Assembly: GCA_037976565.1 (NCBI GenBank)
Contig: CP137683.1
Location: forward strand, 7,604,321-7,668,320
Origin: Mesocentrotus franciscanus
Taxonomy: Eukaryota; Echinodermata; Echinoidea; Camarodonta; Strongylocentrotidae
Reading direction: 5' to 3'
DNA length: 64,000 bases
Part shown: positions 11,696 to 23,668 of the stretch, piece by piece
Position numbering within the stretch: the first letter of the stretch is position 1
How the letters are laid out: every line of letters begins with the position of its first letter
Translations under genes and position numbers: made by a program
The notes under the pieces: generated by a model
What the model was told of the DNA's origin: nothing
The model's database searches: none
Seen by the model: only the letters and a program-made list of their open reading frames with translations

Positions 11696-11733
<38 letters not shown>

Positions 11734-12010
11734 CTCTCTCTCTCACTCTGTCTCTCCACTCTTGTTTTTTTCTTTCTCTCTTTCTATCCTTCAACCAAAA
11801 CAGTTGTTTTCTGGCTGTATCATTTTCTACTCACTCACATGCGCACACACACACACACTATCTCTCACACACACTCTGTCTCTCCACTCTTCTTTTTTTC
11901 TTTCTCTCTTTCTATTCTTCAACCAAAACAGTTGTTTTATTTTCTACTCACTCACATGCACACACAACCACACACAGTCATACCCATTCCCTCTCTCTCT
12001 CTCCCACTTT
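11540..12010. repeat. Compound tandem repeat with CA and CT tracts
   Basis: About three copies of a 110-160 bp unit share 'tctatccttcaaccaaaaca', 'ttttctactcactcacatg' and variable (CA)n and (CT)n runs. Copies differ mainly in dinucleotide length. The long plus-strand open frames across it are low-complexity artefacts. Confidence 0.85.
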
Positions 12011-13124
12011 CTGAAAAAACAAAACTTTTATATAAACCCATATTGTCCTTGTTTTTTTCTTCTTCTTTTTACTCTCTGTCTCTATCCCTCTAACTTGCAA
12101 CAGCATATAAACATGTACACTTTCACAAGACTGCAAAAAAATAGCTCCACTTCCCCTTATTCTTTTCATAACTCCGAAGAGTGACATTTTGTATAATTTA
12201 ATCATGATTTTTCTCTCATTCTTTGTTGTTTTTTTTTAATGAGAATTATTGCAACACGATGGAAGCATTGGTCAATGCATTTTTCAATGTCCAAGATAGG
12301 ATGACAAAATTTACAATATAGTACAAAGCCTCTCTGCACAGTGTACAAAAATATGGTACATCAACTTGACTAGTCATTTTCTAATAATGAATTTGTTTTT
12401 CCTATGTATGTACAAGTAAAATAAATTCAGAGCAAACAGAAAAATAAATAGAGATAAATTACTGAAAGTGTAAATATATAAAACTGAAGAAAATTATCAT
12501 CATATGTAATGATAGGCGAAAATGTATTACATATTATTTCACAAAGACAGTGCATATTTTTTTCTTTCCAATTTTATCTTTACAACTCAGAAAATTCAGC
12601 AAAGAAACCCTTACATGGTTCATAACTTGGAAATATAGAGATATATATAAAAAATGAATATGTCAAGTTTTAAAATTGTTTGGTTATCCATCAAACTTTT
12701 ATCTCCATTTTGAATGTTAAAAAGATTACATGCGTGCAACTACATGTATAAAAGTGAAAGCAAACTGGCATCAATTCAGCAAAAGTAACTTCAACATGAT
12801 AACATGATGCATGCATAACAGTCAAAGTATTTATACCCTTTTCTTGTAAAGTTGTATTTCTATGCAGTCATTTCTTGCAGAACTTTTCATGCCACTGTTT
12901 GCTTTCACCATTTAGTGGCATTGGTCTCTCAAGGGACGAACAAATCATGGTCACAAATCTACAGAATTTACATTTTTCGATAATTAATTATTGAAGGAAA
13001 ATATATCAAAAAGATCATAATGGTGAGAGCAAACAGTGGCATGAACGGCCTGCCATAGTTAAGTCCAACTTAAAGTCGATCTTAGTCTTTGTGAAACACC
13101 CCCAGGCCTGGCACAGAATATTAA

Positions 13125-13400
13125 TAATGGTGGGTTCTTGTAAAGCGCTTATGTCTGTCAGACTTGACACGCCTGGGGCTCCACAATCATTACACTGGCT
13201 TTTAGCATGGTTGCCATTATGGTGCTCTAGCATTTCAAGGAATTAATTCCTGCCAGGTACATATTTACCTCACCTGGGTGGAGAGTGGCAAATGTAGATT
13301 AATATCTTGCCAAAGGACATTAGTGCCGAGGCAGGACTTGGAACTGTGAACCTTGTGATCCATAGTACAATGACATACCCACTAGACCGTGACACCTCTG
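13125..13400 (-). mobile_element. tRNA-derived SINE (same family as at 10.4 kb)
   Basis: Read on the minus strand it has a tRNA-like head with an A-box-like 'GGTCTAGTGG', a weak B box, then the body 'GGCACTAATGTCCTTTGGCA' and 'CCACTCTCCACCCAGG', ending near 'TTACAAGAACCCACC'. Confidence 0.7.
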
Positions 13401-14691
13401 TTAGTTAGTTTGGAGTCAGTATGGTAGAGTGACTAAGGTATTGAAATAATTTGCACCTCCCTCCCCACCCCAAAAAAAAATGATATGAAACTTCACAACA
13501 GACTGTACATGAAATGAATGGTCTTAACAATTAATTGTGCTAACCTCAGCATTTTATGAGTTACACCTTTAGCTATGGCAAGACAATATTTTTACTTTTA
13601 AAAAATTCCACCTGAAATTGTTAGCTTTCAGCCTGCTACGTTTGTAAAAAAAATTCAGCCTTTATCTGTCAATACTTGGATTATGTTAGAAGGTCTAATT
13701 TCCATATAATCATGCAAAGCTTAAAACATAAATACCAAACACACACACACGCACGCATTCACACACCCAAACACCAAACACCCCCCTCCCCTTTTAAAAA
13801 AACAAAGCATCACTAATCAAATTTCTTTCAATGAAAAGAAAATAAAAACTTCAACAGATTTGCCCTCTCCAATACTTATTTAGAGAATTTCCTTCGAAAA
13901 TCAATTTTTTTTGAGGAATATCAATATTCTAATATCCTGAGAACAGATGATGAAACAAATTTAAGCAACCCAATTGAATGGTCATTCCATTTGCTTGAAA
14001 CATTCTAATATTTTTCCTAATATTTTGGAATAGATTTATGCACGATCTGAACTAAAGGAGACAAATGAAATAATTATTGGTAATTTTCAAATTAAAGTAC
14101 ACAAATTCTAAACATTATTTCATTATAATTAATCCAAGTATTTACATACATTCTTTGGTAGGCAGCTATGATTCAAAGCATCTCGCACCATAACTTTGCA
14201 AAACATTCAGAAAAAAAAGACAGATTTCAAATAAGTAAAAGCAATATAAAACTAGCAACAGAGTAAATATATCAAAACATCTGTAATGAAAAATGAAACA
14301 AAGAAGAACAAAATGAAAGGCAAATTCAAAATTTGAAAGATTCTGAGAAGCAATACTCACTTTCTTCCATGTAAAAATGGAAGATAAACAAATTAAAGTA
14401 AATAATTAATATGAATTAAAGCAACTTTTATTTCTAGCATCATAAATGTGTATATAACTCCTATGATTGCAATGATACAAGATTTCAGTATAACACTCCT
14501 ACTGCGTCTATCTATTTTCAAAAACAAGAATAAATTACAAATGCAAACTTTGACAACATAACAAATATAAGAAGGAAGATAAAACAATTAAATAGTTGAC
14601 AATACACAGGATGAGTTGTAGACTGCTCTACTAAAATGCACTCAACTATTTCAAACACAATACATAACTTCATGTTATTAAAATAGCAGAA

Positions 14692-14997
14692 TACACCCTT
14701 TCACGGTTACAAAAGTGCGCATGCGCAGACATGGGCGCCATCTTAATTCTGAGTAAACAAACCATTGACCTCTAGAGGTCAGGGGTTTACGCGTAATTAA
14801 GATAGCACCCATGCAAATATGATGTGAGCGTACAGCGCAGGCATCTGAAAACATTGATGACATCACTGCCTGCGCTGTGCGCTCACATCATATTTGCATG
14901 GGCGCTATCTTAATTACGCCTAAACCACTGACCTCTAGAGTTCAATGGTTTGTTTACTCGTAAATTAAGATGGCGCCCTTAACCGTGAAAGGGTGTA
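14692..14997. mobile_element. Foldback MITE, about 0.3 kb
   Basis: Almost the whole element is an inverted repeat. The left end CACCCTTTCACGGTTA (from 14694) is matched by TAACCGTGAAAGGGTG (to 14995), and the arms continue inward with near-perfect complement to a short loop at about 14846-14862. The element is flanked by TA on both sides, consistent with a TA target duplication, as in Tc1/mariner-type MITEs. It has no coding capacity. The superfamily is not certain. Confidence 0.75.
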
Positions 14998-15112
14998 TTG
15001 TCTACCAGGATCATGTTTAAACCGCTGAGAATGAAAAACACATCAATATGAAAAAAAAGAAGATATTTCACGCCGGAAATGATGCTACAAACAAACTATG
15101 ACCCTCAAACAT

Positions 15113-15118
15113 TTTATT
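15113..15118 (-). terminator. Possible RECK polyadenylation signal
   Basis: AATAAA on the minus strand lies about 850 bp downstream of the RECK stop codon. Variants (ATTAAA) also occur closer to the stop, so the real cleavage site is not determined. Confidence 0.25.
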
Positions 15119-15969
15119 TTGTTGTAAACGAACTTCTACCTGTCGGGGAACAGACTACAGTAATTGTAAATCACATTTTTTAAATGTGTTTGTTTACTTT
15201 CATTTGAAAAATGACCCAATTTGAGATTCAGGCCTAAACAAGCTTTCCATATAAAACCTTTACTCATACTTGCACCATATCTTATCACAAAGCGAGTGAA
15301 AAGCAAAATGAGAGGGAAAAAAGAAATATGAAGGATGGATGTCCTCTAGTGATAGTGCTGTCTGATTTACAATAATTATTATTAACTGTAATCTTTTTAT
15401 ATAAAAAAGAGTATGAATTAATCTAACAAAACAAGACAATGGATCTAAATGCCTTTAAGAAATGTAAATTAAGAAGAAAGAAACGTTTAGCTTTTAATAA
15501 TAACAGAAAACTGATTACTTCAAAGTATACCTCCCCTTTTTCCTTAACACGCTATTTGCTATGGATTAAAACCCTGATTTGCACTCTGTACATGTCACAA
15601 AAGTCAACATTGGCAGTCAAGAGTTTGTTCCATTACTTGACTACACCTGGTGAAGAGTTAAAATAAAGTAAGCAGCTTATAAAAAAGAAAAAACATTTTA
15701 AAGATACTCTAGAGACAGGACAGACAAAAAAACATTCAATACATTTCTTCAGCCGACAGTACAAATACATTAATTCAGTTCAAGCATTAGGAAAAATGCT
15801 GAAATAGACATAAAAAGATAAATACAATATTCTTAATTTACAGTATTCATATAAACTCATATGTACACTTCAGAAGATTTGCATATATAAAATATGAAGT
15901 TAAAATCTCTTTTAAATAGCATGTTTCTTTGGAAAGATAAAAGTTCTATGTTTAATATTCTTCTTACTG

Positions 15970-16197
15970 CTACCTAAGGACTCTGTATAACAGATCATGG
16001 ATTGTTCTTAAGACTATAATTAAGCTACAAAACGATGAAAGTTGATGTACTGAACGCGCTGAGTTGGGTTCTAGTACTTGGGGGTTTCTTGAAGCTGCTG
16101 CTAATAATGGACTAAGGTGTAGGTATGCTGATATAACAGGACTTCTGTTGTTTATGAGGGCTTCTATCTTCTCTGCTTCAGTATTGCAAGCTTTTAT
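15970..16197 (-). CDS. RECK: RECK terminal coding exon
   Basis: It starts in phase 0 after TTTCTTGCAG and ends at TAG (15972-15970). The first residues IKACNTEAEKIEALIN match the conserved end of RECK (human LQIEACNKEAEKIESLIN). The tail ends SSFCSLIIVLRTIHDLLYRVLR. This is hydrophobic but broken by basic residues, so it is a poorer GPI-attachment signal than in vertebrates. Confidence 0.93.
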   Translation of the reverse strand: MKACNTEAEKIEALINNRSPVISAYLHLSPLLAAASRNPQVLEPNSARSVHQLSSFCSLIIVLRTIHDLLYRVLR

Positions 16198-16679
16198 CTG
16201 CAAGAAAAGATGGAAATGCAAAAGAATGAAGTGAATTTCACTATACTCACATTCATGTATCAGCTGACGGTATCAAATTCTACATCTAAGATTTATGTAA
16301 TACATGTATTATGATATTCATACAGGTTTTGTAATTCATGCAGAAAAACTTGATATGAACATTTTGTTTTCTTGTTGATTCAGGAGCATAAGCTTTAGAA
16401 AATTAAATTACAAAAAGATCAATTTATATATTAGCACTGTTTTGCTGCAGTAATGTACATTATAATATACATATTATATCAATTCATTTATATAACATGT
16501 GTTGGAAGTAACATTCAACTGTATCTTACCAATTTGGAGAAGAACAGTTTATTAATTTGTCTGCCATGTGTTAAACTAAAGTTCATTAATCTTGCTAATA
16601 TCTAACTGTAAGAAGCTACAAAACTGCTAAAACAGAAACAAAGAAAGTAACCTAGAAGAACCGAAAGTTCTCGACATAC

Positions 16680-16769
16680 CTGAATAATTGTAGGATTCAT
16701 CACAATAGGTTTGATTAAGACTATAATATCGCCCTCTATGCTCAGATATCCGAAGAGGTCACACTCAGC
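16680..16769 (-). CDS. RECK: RECK exon (AECDLFGYLSIEGD segment)
   Basis: The 90-nt exon is phase 0 to phase 0. It encodes AECDLFGYLSIEGDIIVLIK and ends NPTIIQ, matching the vertebrate segment QCDVFGYFSIESEIVILI directly before the terminal exon. Confidence 0.93.
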
Positions 16770-17488
16770 CTAGAAAAAGGTGAAGGAGTATGAGAGAGAG
16801 AAAACAAGCATGAGGATTATCATTTAATTCATTGCCAGCAATGCAACCGATAACACTGAGGTTTATGTCTATGGCTATGGACCAGGACTTACTGGGAATC
16901 AAGCACGTTAAAAAAAAATCCTGGTCTTGATTTTATGCAGGAGAGTCAAACACTCAATACATAATTTTGAGTATGGCTTTTGGGCCTTACTGTATGTTCA
17001 ACAAATGCATTCATCTCTTTTTTTATTGCTAGGTTGTTTTTTTCTTCTTCCCATTTCATATGGTTTGCATAAAAAGGAAATGGTTTATCCACCATTGAAG
17101 ACAGAGCTCTTTGGGGCAAAACATCCACCAAAATAAATTGAAATGTTTTATGGGAGTACAAAAATCTAAAGATTTAGACAATAAGGCACATGTATATTAT
17201 GGAATCATCCTTAAATGCTTCAAATTAGGGTTTGTTTACGAAAGAGCCTACTTGAAATTGCATGAATAGTCACATTTTTACAATCAACATTTTCCTTGTT
17301 TTCATGTTAATTAGGAGTGTTTAAATGGGTAAAAAGCTACTTGTTTCTAACCACATTGAAGGGAATTTTGAAATCTTGGAACTCATGTTAAACCTTCCAC
17401 ACAGAGTGAACAACTTGGACTTTTTATTTGCATTATGGTCACTCAAGGGTCACGTTAGGTCACTCAAGGGTCATCTAAGGTCACTTAC

Positions 17489-17607
17489 CACTGCCACCTC
17501 TCTGCGTAACCCGTCTAGTATAGAGTCCAACGATAAACCTCGACTCCCTGAAGCTGTGACGACCCTGTCTACCTCACCCTCGCTGAATAAGATACGAACT
17601 TGACCGG
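17489..17607 (-). CDS. RECK: RECK exon (C-terminal region, GQVRILFSEGEVDRV)
   Basis: The 119-nt exon begins with two bases of a split codon (phase 1) and ends in phase 0 at GTAAGT. It corresponds to human AGMLRVLFDKEKLDTI and the segment up to the VPQCDVFGYF motif. Similarity is moderate; order, phase and length agree. Confidence 0.88.
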
Positions 17608-17929
17608 CTGAAAAGAACAGAAAAGCAGAAAATTATAATCTAGCTTACTTTGATCATGAATACAGTTCATAGTAATCTCCATATGACTTGGAGTAATCGG
17701 CTACGACTGAGTGAAAATAAAAATTATTGGATTGTGTTGTTTGTGTGTCAACCAGGCATTATAAAAGGAAGTTATGATTATTGCAATGACATTTGGAGTG
17801 ATGATTATAATAACTGTTTGGAATGCCTGGTTGACAAAAAACACGGTCCGATGAAATAAGTTTTGACTTTAGTGAGTTACTAACAATTCATTTAAAAAAT
17901 AGTACTGCCAATGCCATCATTAGGCACAG

Positions 17930-18113
17930 CAATCTTTATAATTATCAATCATTATAAAATCATCATTGCAATCACTTTTGTAATCATCATAACCATTATC
18001 ATCACTACAATCACCATTACAATCATCATCACGATCAACATCACCATCATCATCGCAATCATTGCACAATCATCACCACCACCATCATCATAATCATCAT
18101 CATCATCTTCATC

Positions 18114-18153
<40 letters not shown>

Positions 18154-18185
18154 CCATCATCACCATCATCATCACCATCATAATG
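17930..18185. repeat. (CAT)n-rich microsatellite in RECK intron
   Basis: CAT/CAC trinucleotides become nearly pure toward 18110-18180. The His-, Met- or Asp-rich open frames here are repeat artefacts. Confidence 0.9.
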
Positions 18186-18262
18186 AAACTGCAATATTTA
18201 ATTATATCCAAATATCCATGAAAATCACAGAATACAGTCTTCCAGTGTTTGTTAATACATAC

Positions 18263-18370
18263 CACAGATTGGACAGCAGCTGCCTGGGGGTGTCACTGCT
18301 ACACATATATCAGGTGCAGTAACTTCTGGGCAGTCTACCGTCGTGCATTGTATTTCAATATCTTCCTCCC
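18263..18370 (-). CDS. RECK: RECK exon (cysteine-rich CP..C..CCPIC segment)
   Basis: The 108-nt exon encodes EIQCTTVDCPEV, then VAVTPPGSCCPIC. It corresponds to human ECASVKCPSLLAAGCKPIIPPGACCPLC (VWC-like ending). A (CAT)n tract lies immediately downstream in the intron. Confidence 0.93.
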
Positions 18371-18780
18371 CTGAAAGACAGAAAATTATGTTTCAAATTA
18401 AACCCTTGTGTTAGTGGAAAAAAATTGTTTTCAAAATCTTATAGCATCCAAAGAGTCAAAATTAATAGATGAGCCCCAACAATGTCTATCTATAAAGAAT
18501 TCTCTTTATATCAGGTTAATCATCCATCTACCAATAGAACTGTGCCTGTAGAAATGACCTTTGAAAAGCTGAATGCTTGAATTATTACTTTAGGTGAAAT
18601 GGATTTATTTTTTAATCATTCTTTTTTAATGAGAATAGTTTATTCATGATGAAGGGGTTGATTTCAACAATGAAAACAAAGAAAGTCGATTAGGAAAGTC
18701 TGTGAGATAATTTAACAGGGTTGTATGACACGTTCTATGGTTTTTTCCTGCTTATTTTAAAACATTGACAAATGACTTAC

Positions 18781-18916
18781 CTGTGAGCGTACCCACAGCC
18801 TGACAAGGACCGTAGTAGTCTACTGTTGTCCTGTCACTCCATGCCTCACATTCACTGGAGTAAGTCTCACCATTGTGACCGCAGACCTGCTGACTCATCG
18901 AACTATGACAGTCCAT
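18781..18916 (-). CDS. RECK: RECK exon: third Kazal-type domain
   Basis: The 136-nt exon is phase 0 to phase 1. It encodes VCGHNGETYSSECEAWSDRT and then VDYYGPCQAVG, nearly identical to the vertebrate VCGHNGETYSSVCAAYSDR...VDYYGDCQAVG. This is the Kazal-like module just before the C-terminal region. Confidence 0.97.
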
Positions 18917-19908
18917 CTGAAATAACAATTTAATTTCAATTTCAATGTTATTTATTCATCATCCAACAATGTAAAAAACACATATAACAGTCATAAATAT
19001 ATACATTGGCAAATAATAGATGAAAGGATACTTTAAAAAAAAGCACAAGGCTTTTGAACAGAAAGAACCTGAACATATCATATGAAAATGATAACAAAGG
19101 GGATAGAAATCGAATATAAACATTAAATACCCCAAAGACTCAGTCCCCCAAGCAACACTAACAATAATTTGTATATCTTTAGAAGATGTGAAATCATTTT
19201 CTAAATAGGCTATACGAGACATTAACATTAATTTAAACGGTTTTACACAAAAGCATAGACTATTTTGGATCTAGTTAAATTGACTTGTCTAGCCTTTTCA
19301 GCTCACAACATTCATGGTGAACCTTCCGATCAGGTGTCTGTGCTACACCTGGGTGGAGACAGCCTTCTCCAATGAGAGCACTGGGTAAATATTTAAACTG
19401 TAACCTCTTGGTTGAAAGTCTAGTGAATGAATAACTCCACCTGAGCATCTGTGTATAAGGGTTAGGATAATATATTGACACTTTATATGCCACACAAATC
19501 TATACCCTGTGCCACATTGTATTTATTATTGGATACCAGAGGCTTCAAGATTATTCAACTGTTTCCAATGAAAGATTAATGAAAGGTTAATCTCTACCGG
19601 TATTAAAAGGGTTGTTATGGAGCTAACCAAGACCGGAAATTGGTAATTTTGCAAAGCCATTATGTTGCAGAAAGCAATCCTTCCGTCAATTGGTGTCTAT
19701 TGTTGTGTGCATAATTGCACATGTAGCAAATGAGCGACCCTGCAGAGAGGCAAAGAATGCAACCGAAGTGTTTATCACAAACACTGGTAATATCAATGAC
19801 ACTGAAAAGGGTGATCTTGAGAAAATATAACGAATAGAAATAAACAAAGCTAATAGTGGAATGTAACTGATTGTTGGGTCCTGTCTGATAGAAGGGTTAA
19901 ATCCTTAC

Positions 19909-20036
19909 CTGACAGCGCCCTCTATAGGCCAGCTCTCCTCCAAGGCTATGCAGCGTACACATGTTAGGATGTGTTCTATGGTTGGTGTCGCATACTGGAG
20001 CATACGTATCCATGTCACAATCGTCCGTTGTAATAA
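19909..20036 (-). CDS. RECK: RECK exon: second Kazal-type domain
   Basis: The 128-nt exon begins with two bases of a split codon and ends in phase 0. It encodes DDCDMDTYAPVCDTNHRTHP, then NMCTLH and LAYRGRCQ, matching human VQDPVCDTDHMEHNNLCTLY...LSYKGPCQ. Confidence 0.95.
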
Positions 20037-20109
20037 CTATTTGGAAAAGAAAATGAGAATAATCATGTCAGAAAATCTAAATCACTAGGGATAGATTACA
20101 GAGATAAAT

Positions 20110-20275
20110 TGGTAAGGCGCAATTGTTCAGTGGTTGAGTAGTGGTCTTCGAAACCAATTTGATGTGCTAGTGCCCTTTGGTAAGGCATCAATCCTCATTA
20201 CCAAGTCCCTCAGAGAGGACTTACAGCTGTTGCTCCACTGGTTGCTTTAATACTATTAACAGTCTTCCTAGCAGT
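20110..20275 (+). mobile_element. tRNA-related SINE (second family)
   Basis: The text 'gttcagtggttgagtagtggtcttcgaaacc' followed by 'gtgctagtgccctttggtaa' and 'tcattaccaagtccctcaga' is shared, in opposite orientation, with the element at 25.5 kb. The A- and B-box matches are degenerate. Confidence 0.55.
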
Positions 20276-20728
20276 CAGGTAAAACAAACCAACAGTAAAT
20301 TGCACTCCTTTTAGGCCCTTCTGTGCCTGACAGGTGGAAAATTCTGCCACAGAAATGGAGTTGAACAATATTTTAGGACTAATTGGGTCGATGATTTTCA
20401 TCCAGAAACAGTCTAAACAGGTACATTCATTGTAAACATACATGACATATCTATGGATCCTATGAAATGAATTGAAATGACATGAAATGGAAGATGTTTG
20501 ACGAATTTATTGATGAAACAAAAAAACTGCCCAAAAACCTGGTGGTAAAGAAGGGCCTAGTGAAAAATGTTGCAACTCAGACCGATGCTCGATTTGTTTA
20601 AAAACACATGTAGAAATAACATACTGATATCTTTTACTTGTTGATAATCACATTCTTGTCTCAAAGTGTACTGAGATAGCAATCTTACATCTTAGTTTCA
20701 CAATTTTGCTTAAAAAACAAGAACTTAC

Positions 20729-20793
20729 TGCAGTCATATTGAGGGCAGTCAGCAAAATTCACACTGAGGCATACTCTCCGCTTTGGAACACAT
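20729..20793 (-). CDS. RECK: RECK exon (short, RCVPKRRVCLS segment)
   Basis: The 65-nt exon has one base of a split codon at each end. It encodes CVPKRRVCLSVNFADCPQYD, matching human RCIPKPQVCLTTFDKFGCSQYEC. Acceptor is TTGTTGTAG and donor GTAAGT. Confidence 0.93.
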
Positions 20794-21275
20794 CTACAAC
20801 AAGAACAAGTGAAAAAAAATTACAAAAAATATCATAAATATACCCATGACTGATATAACTGTACAACTTTAGATGATTATTAATCTTTCTCCAGGAAAAA
20901 GGTGGTTCCTATACTAAGCCTATAGGGGAATGAATGGATTAAATAATACAAAATTTCAAGATTGGATGGATATATGTACCCAGTATAAAAAGGTTACAGA
21001 GCACAGTTGTTGCAATCAATGCACATGTAGTTTGAACTTAATCAAACAAAAAAGTAGAGGGCAACTCAATATGCCTTGTTTATGGTGCATAATTTCTAGT
21101 GACTTAATACAAATTTTTCTCTTTTTTTTGTTCAATCACCAATCTGTATTTCTGATCTTTTTTTTAAATTCAACAAAATCAGATTCGACAATCAAATTTT
21201 TTGAAAAATATTAGTTTGACTGCCCTAATTCATACATTAGTCACATCATCAAACTGACTCCAAAGTGACCAATTA

Positions 21276-21445
21276 GGCAGAGGCGTCATGGTCTAGTGGA
21301 TACGTCATCGGACTGTGGATCACATGGTTTGTGGTTTGCGTTCTGCCGCGGCACAAATGTCCTTTGGCAAGACATTAATCTACATTTGCCACTCTCCACC
21401 CAGTAGGATGCAAATCTTAATTTGGTTGGATTGGCATGTGTGCCA
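21276..21445 (+). mobile_element. tRNA-derived SINE (family of 10.4 and 13.1 kb)
   Basis: Head 'catggtctagtggatacgtc', then 'gcggcacaaatgtcctttgg' and 'catttgccactctccaccca', the plus-strand reading of the body seen at 13.1 kb. Confidence 0.7.
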
Positions 21446-21548
21446 TTGTGGGTAAAAGTTTGTTTGGTCGGTTCTCAGTTTTGATTCTGCGACTAAAGTA
21501 TTAAGAATAGTGTGAGGCACTGGAGGTCGTTGTGAGAAGAATTGTTAC

Positions 21549-21641
21549 CTGTAACCTAGACTGCATGGGTTGGATTGACAGGGTGAATTCAATGCACATG
21601 TTCCTATTTCAAGCTGCTCGTCGTTGAAGTTACCAACGCAT
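21549..21641 (-). CDS. RECK: RECK exon: end of first Kazal domain
   Basis: The 93-nt exon encodes CVGNFNDEQLEIGTC, then PCQSNPCSLGYR. It continues the Kazal domain started in the 24.5-kb exon (human CVGLQDHQFEFGSC...DPCNPNPC). The intron between these two exons carries the Penelope-like element. Confidence 0.94.
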
Positions 21642-21954
21642 CTGAGAAGAAGAAAGAGATATAACATGATAAGTCTTAGTATTAACCCTACAAATGCTGG
21701 ATTATTTTGGTGGTCTCTGAGACCCCGTCCCATGGGAACCTGGTTAAGGAGTGGCAAAAGATTATTAAACTTTATATTCAGAGAGAGAGAGCATCTTTGC
21801 TCATGGGTAATGAATAAATGAAATAAAAAAAATTATATATCAAATAGTAGCTATTTATAACTAGTCATTCATGTATTGACAATTCCAATGCTACACAGTA
21901 GACATACCCTACAGTTAAAATGTTATAGCAGACTCTAGAGGAGGCTCAGGTTTC

Positions 21955-22122
21955 CCAAAAAAAAATAATAATAATAATAAATAAATAAAAAAAATAAAAA
22001 ATAAAAAAATAATAATAATAATAATAATAATAAAATAAATGAATAAATAAATAAATAATAATCCTAATAATACTAATAATACCAAAAAAAAAAATTATAG
22101 AAATAAATGATAATAATTATTT

Positions 22123-22169
<47 letters not shown>
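21955..22169. repeat. AT-rich simple repeat block
   Basis: (AAT)n and (AAAT)n runs followed by a TA run that abuts the inverted end of the Penelope-like element. Confidence 0.85.
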
Positions 22170-22171
<2 letters not shown>

Positions 22172-22789
22172 ACACAAGGTAGATAAATAAAAACACCGGA
22201 GAAGTGAATATTCCACTGACGTTTCGGGCATAGCCCTTTATCGAAGTGATTCAAGCATGAACAACAAAATACAAAATCAAAAATATATAGGCGACGCTTG
22301 GTAGTCAAGATGCAAAGGCGCGTGTGAGTACGCGAAAGAAGAGAAAAAGAGATAGAGAAACGTCACAAAGCTCAAAAGTTGGACCATTGTGACGTGAGAA
22401 AATAGGAGAAAATTAGAAATAAAGGGAGCGTTAGAAGAGCGTATCTCCAGGAGATACGCGGAAAGCAAAAGAAAAGGAAAAGAAGAGGCGCACAGAAAGA
22501 AAAATAAGCAATTGAAAAAGCATTATGACGTAATAAAGATATTAAAGTTCAACAAAGTTCAGTGTGAGTTAGGGAAAGATCTGAAAGTGGCGTTCATCCC
22601 GTCCGGGTGGAGAGTGCCAAGTTTGAAGATTATCCTCTCCTCCATCAGTCCGGCTGACTTCAGGCGTATGGAACGCAGATGCTCCGTGATTCTATCGGCT
22701 AGGCGTCTCTTTGTCTCCCCGATGTACACCATGGAACAGCGGGTACATGTCAATCCGTAAATGACATTAGTGGTGGTACATGTGAATGC

Positions 22790-23308
22790 TACTCACAGAA
22801 GAAAGGCGTTGCCATGGGCACCAAGATGGGACCAGCTTATGCATGCCTCTTCGTTGGGCACATCGAGGAGCAAATGCTACAGAATTATCAACATCCTAAA
22901 CCGGTTCTCCTGAAGCGTTACATCGACGATTACGTAGGCGTGTTCACGAGCACTAGAGACGAACTAGAGAGGTTCATCCAGTACGTGAATAGTTATCATC
23001 GATCACTGCGTTTCACTCATGACATCTCAGATGAGTCTATAACATTTCTCGATGTTACAGTCAGTGTGGAGGGTGACACTCTTGCGACTGATATTCACTA
23101 CAAACCTACGGACTCGCATTCATATCTCAGGTTCGACTCTTGTCATCCCCCATCATGTAAGAAGGCCATCCCCTTTTCACAATTTCTGAGACTAAGACGA
23201 ATTTGCAGCGACGACACTAATTTCAAGTCAAGAGCGAAGGAGATGAGAACTTTCTTCTCTGACAGAGGCTATCCCGACAAGATCGTCGAAGGGAATGTTG
23301 AAGGCTAG
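22790..23308 (+). pseudogene. Penelope-like reverse transcriptase, C-terminal part
   Basis: The frame is open from the truncation point through KKGVAMGTKMGPAYACLFVG, then LLKRYIDDYVGVF, whose YIDD box carries the paired catalytic aspartates of RT, and SITFLDVTV...YKPTDSHSYL, a motif of this family. It stops at 23308. N-terminal finger motifs and the first catalytic Asp are absent, so it cannot be active. Confidence 0.88.
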
Positions 23309-23668
23309 CCGAATCACACAACATGACGCTCTGACTAAGAGACGTAAGGATTCTAATTCCGCACCCCTCTTGTACTCACGTACAACCATACATCTCAGCG
23401 AATTGCTAAGGCCGTACGTGAAAACATCAACATCCTCCGGGCTGACGAGACGACTCTTAGTGTATTGGGGCCAACCCATTCATCACGGCGTACCGGAGGG
23501 GGAAGAACATCAAAAACGAACTTGTCCGCTCAAGACTTCCCAGTCAGATACCCCACAGCATCACTAATCCTGGTACCACTCGGTGTAAGCGTCCTCGTTG
23601 CAAGACCTGCGCCCATGTCTCATCCCATGATGTGGTGGGCCCCAGAGGAACTTGGCATATCAGAGGAG

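Larger units (their letters stand above)
9649..15969. other. Intergenic region between the Tie gene and RECK
   Basis: About 6.3 kb lies between the Tie start codon and the RECK stop codon. It holds the Tie promoter and 5' UTR (not delimited), two SINEs, a compound tandem repeat at 11.5-12.0 kb, a foldback MITE at 14.7-15.0 kb and the RECK 3' UTR. One protein-like open frame (11308-11529, minus) is discussed under findings. Confidence 0.6.

Noticed and set aside
11493..12184. Three overlapping plus-strand frames of 170-185 codons
   Set aside because: Composition is only His/Thr/Ser/Leu from CA and CT repeats; all three frames are open, as expected of a simple repeat.
17325..17603. Plus-strand frame of 92 codons
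   Set aside because: Antisense shadow of the RECK exon at 17489-17607.
22559..22753. Minus-strand GIY-YIG-like frame as a separate gene
   Set aside because: It is the inverted arm of the Penelope-like element, with an internal deletion.
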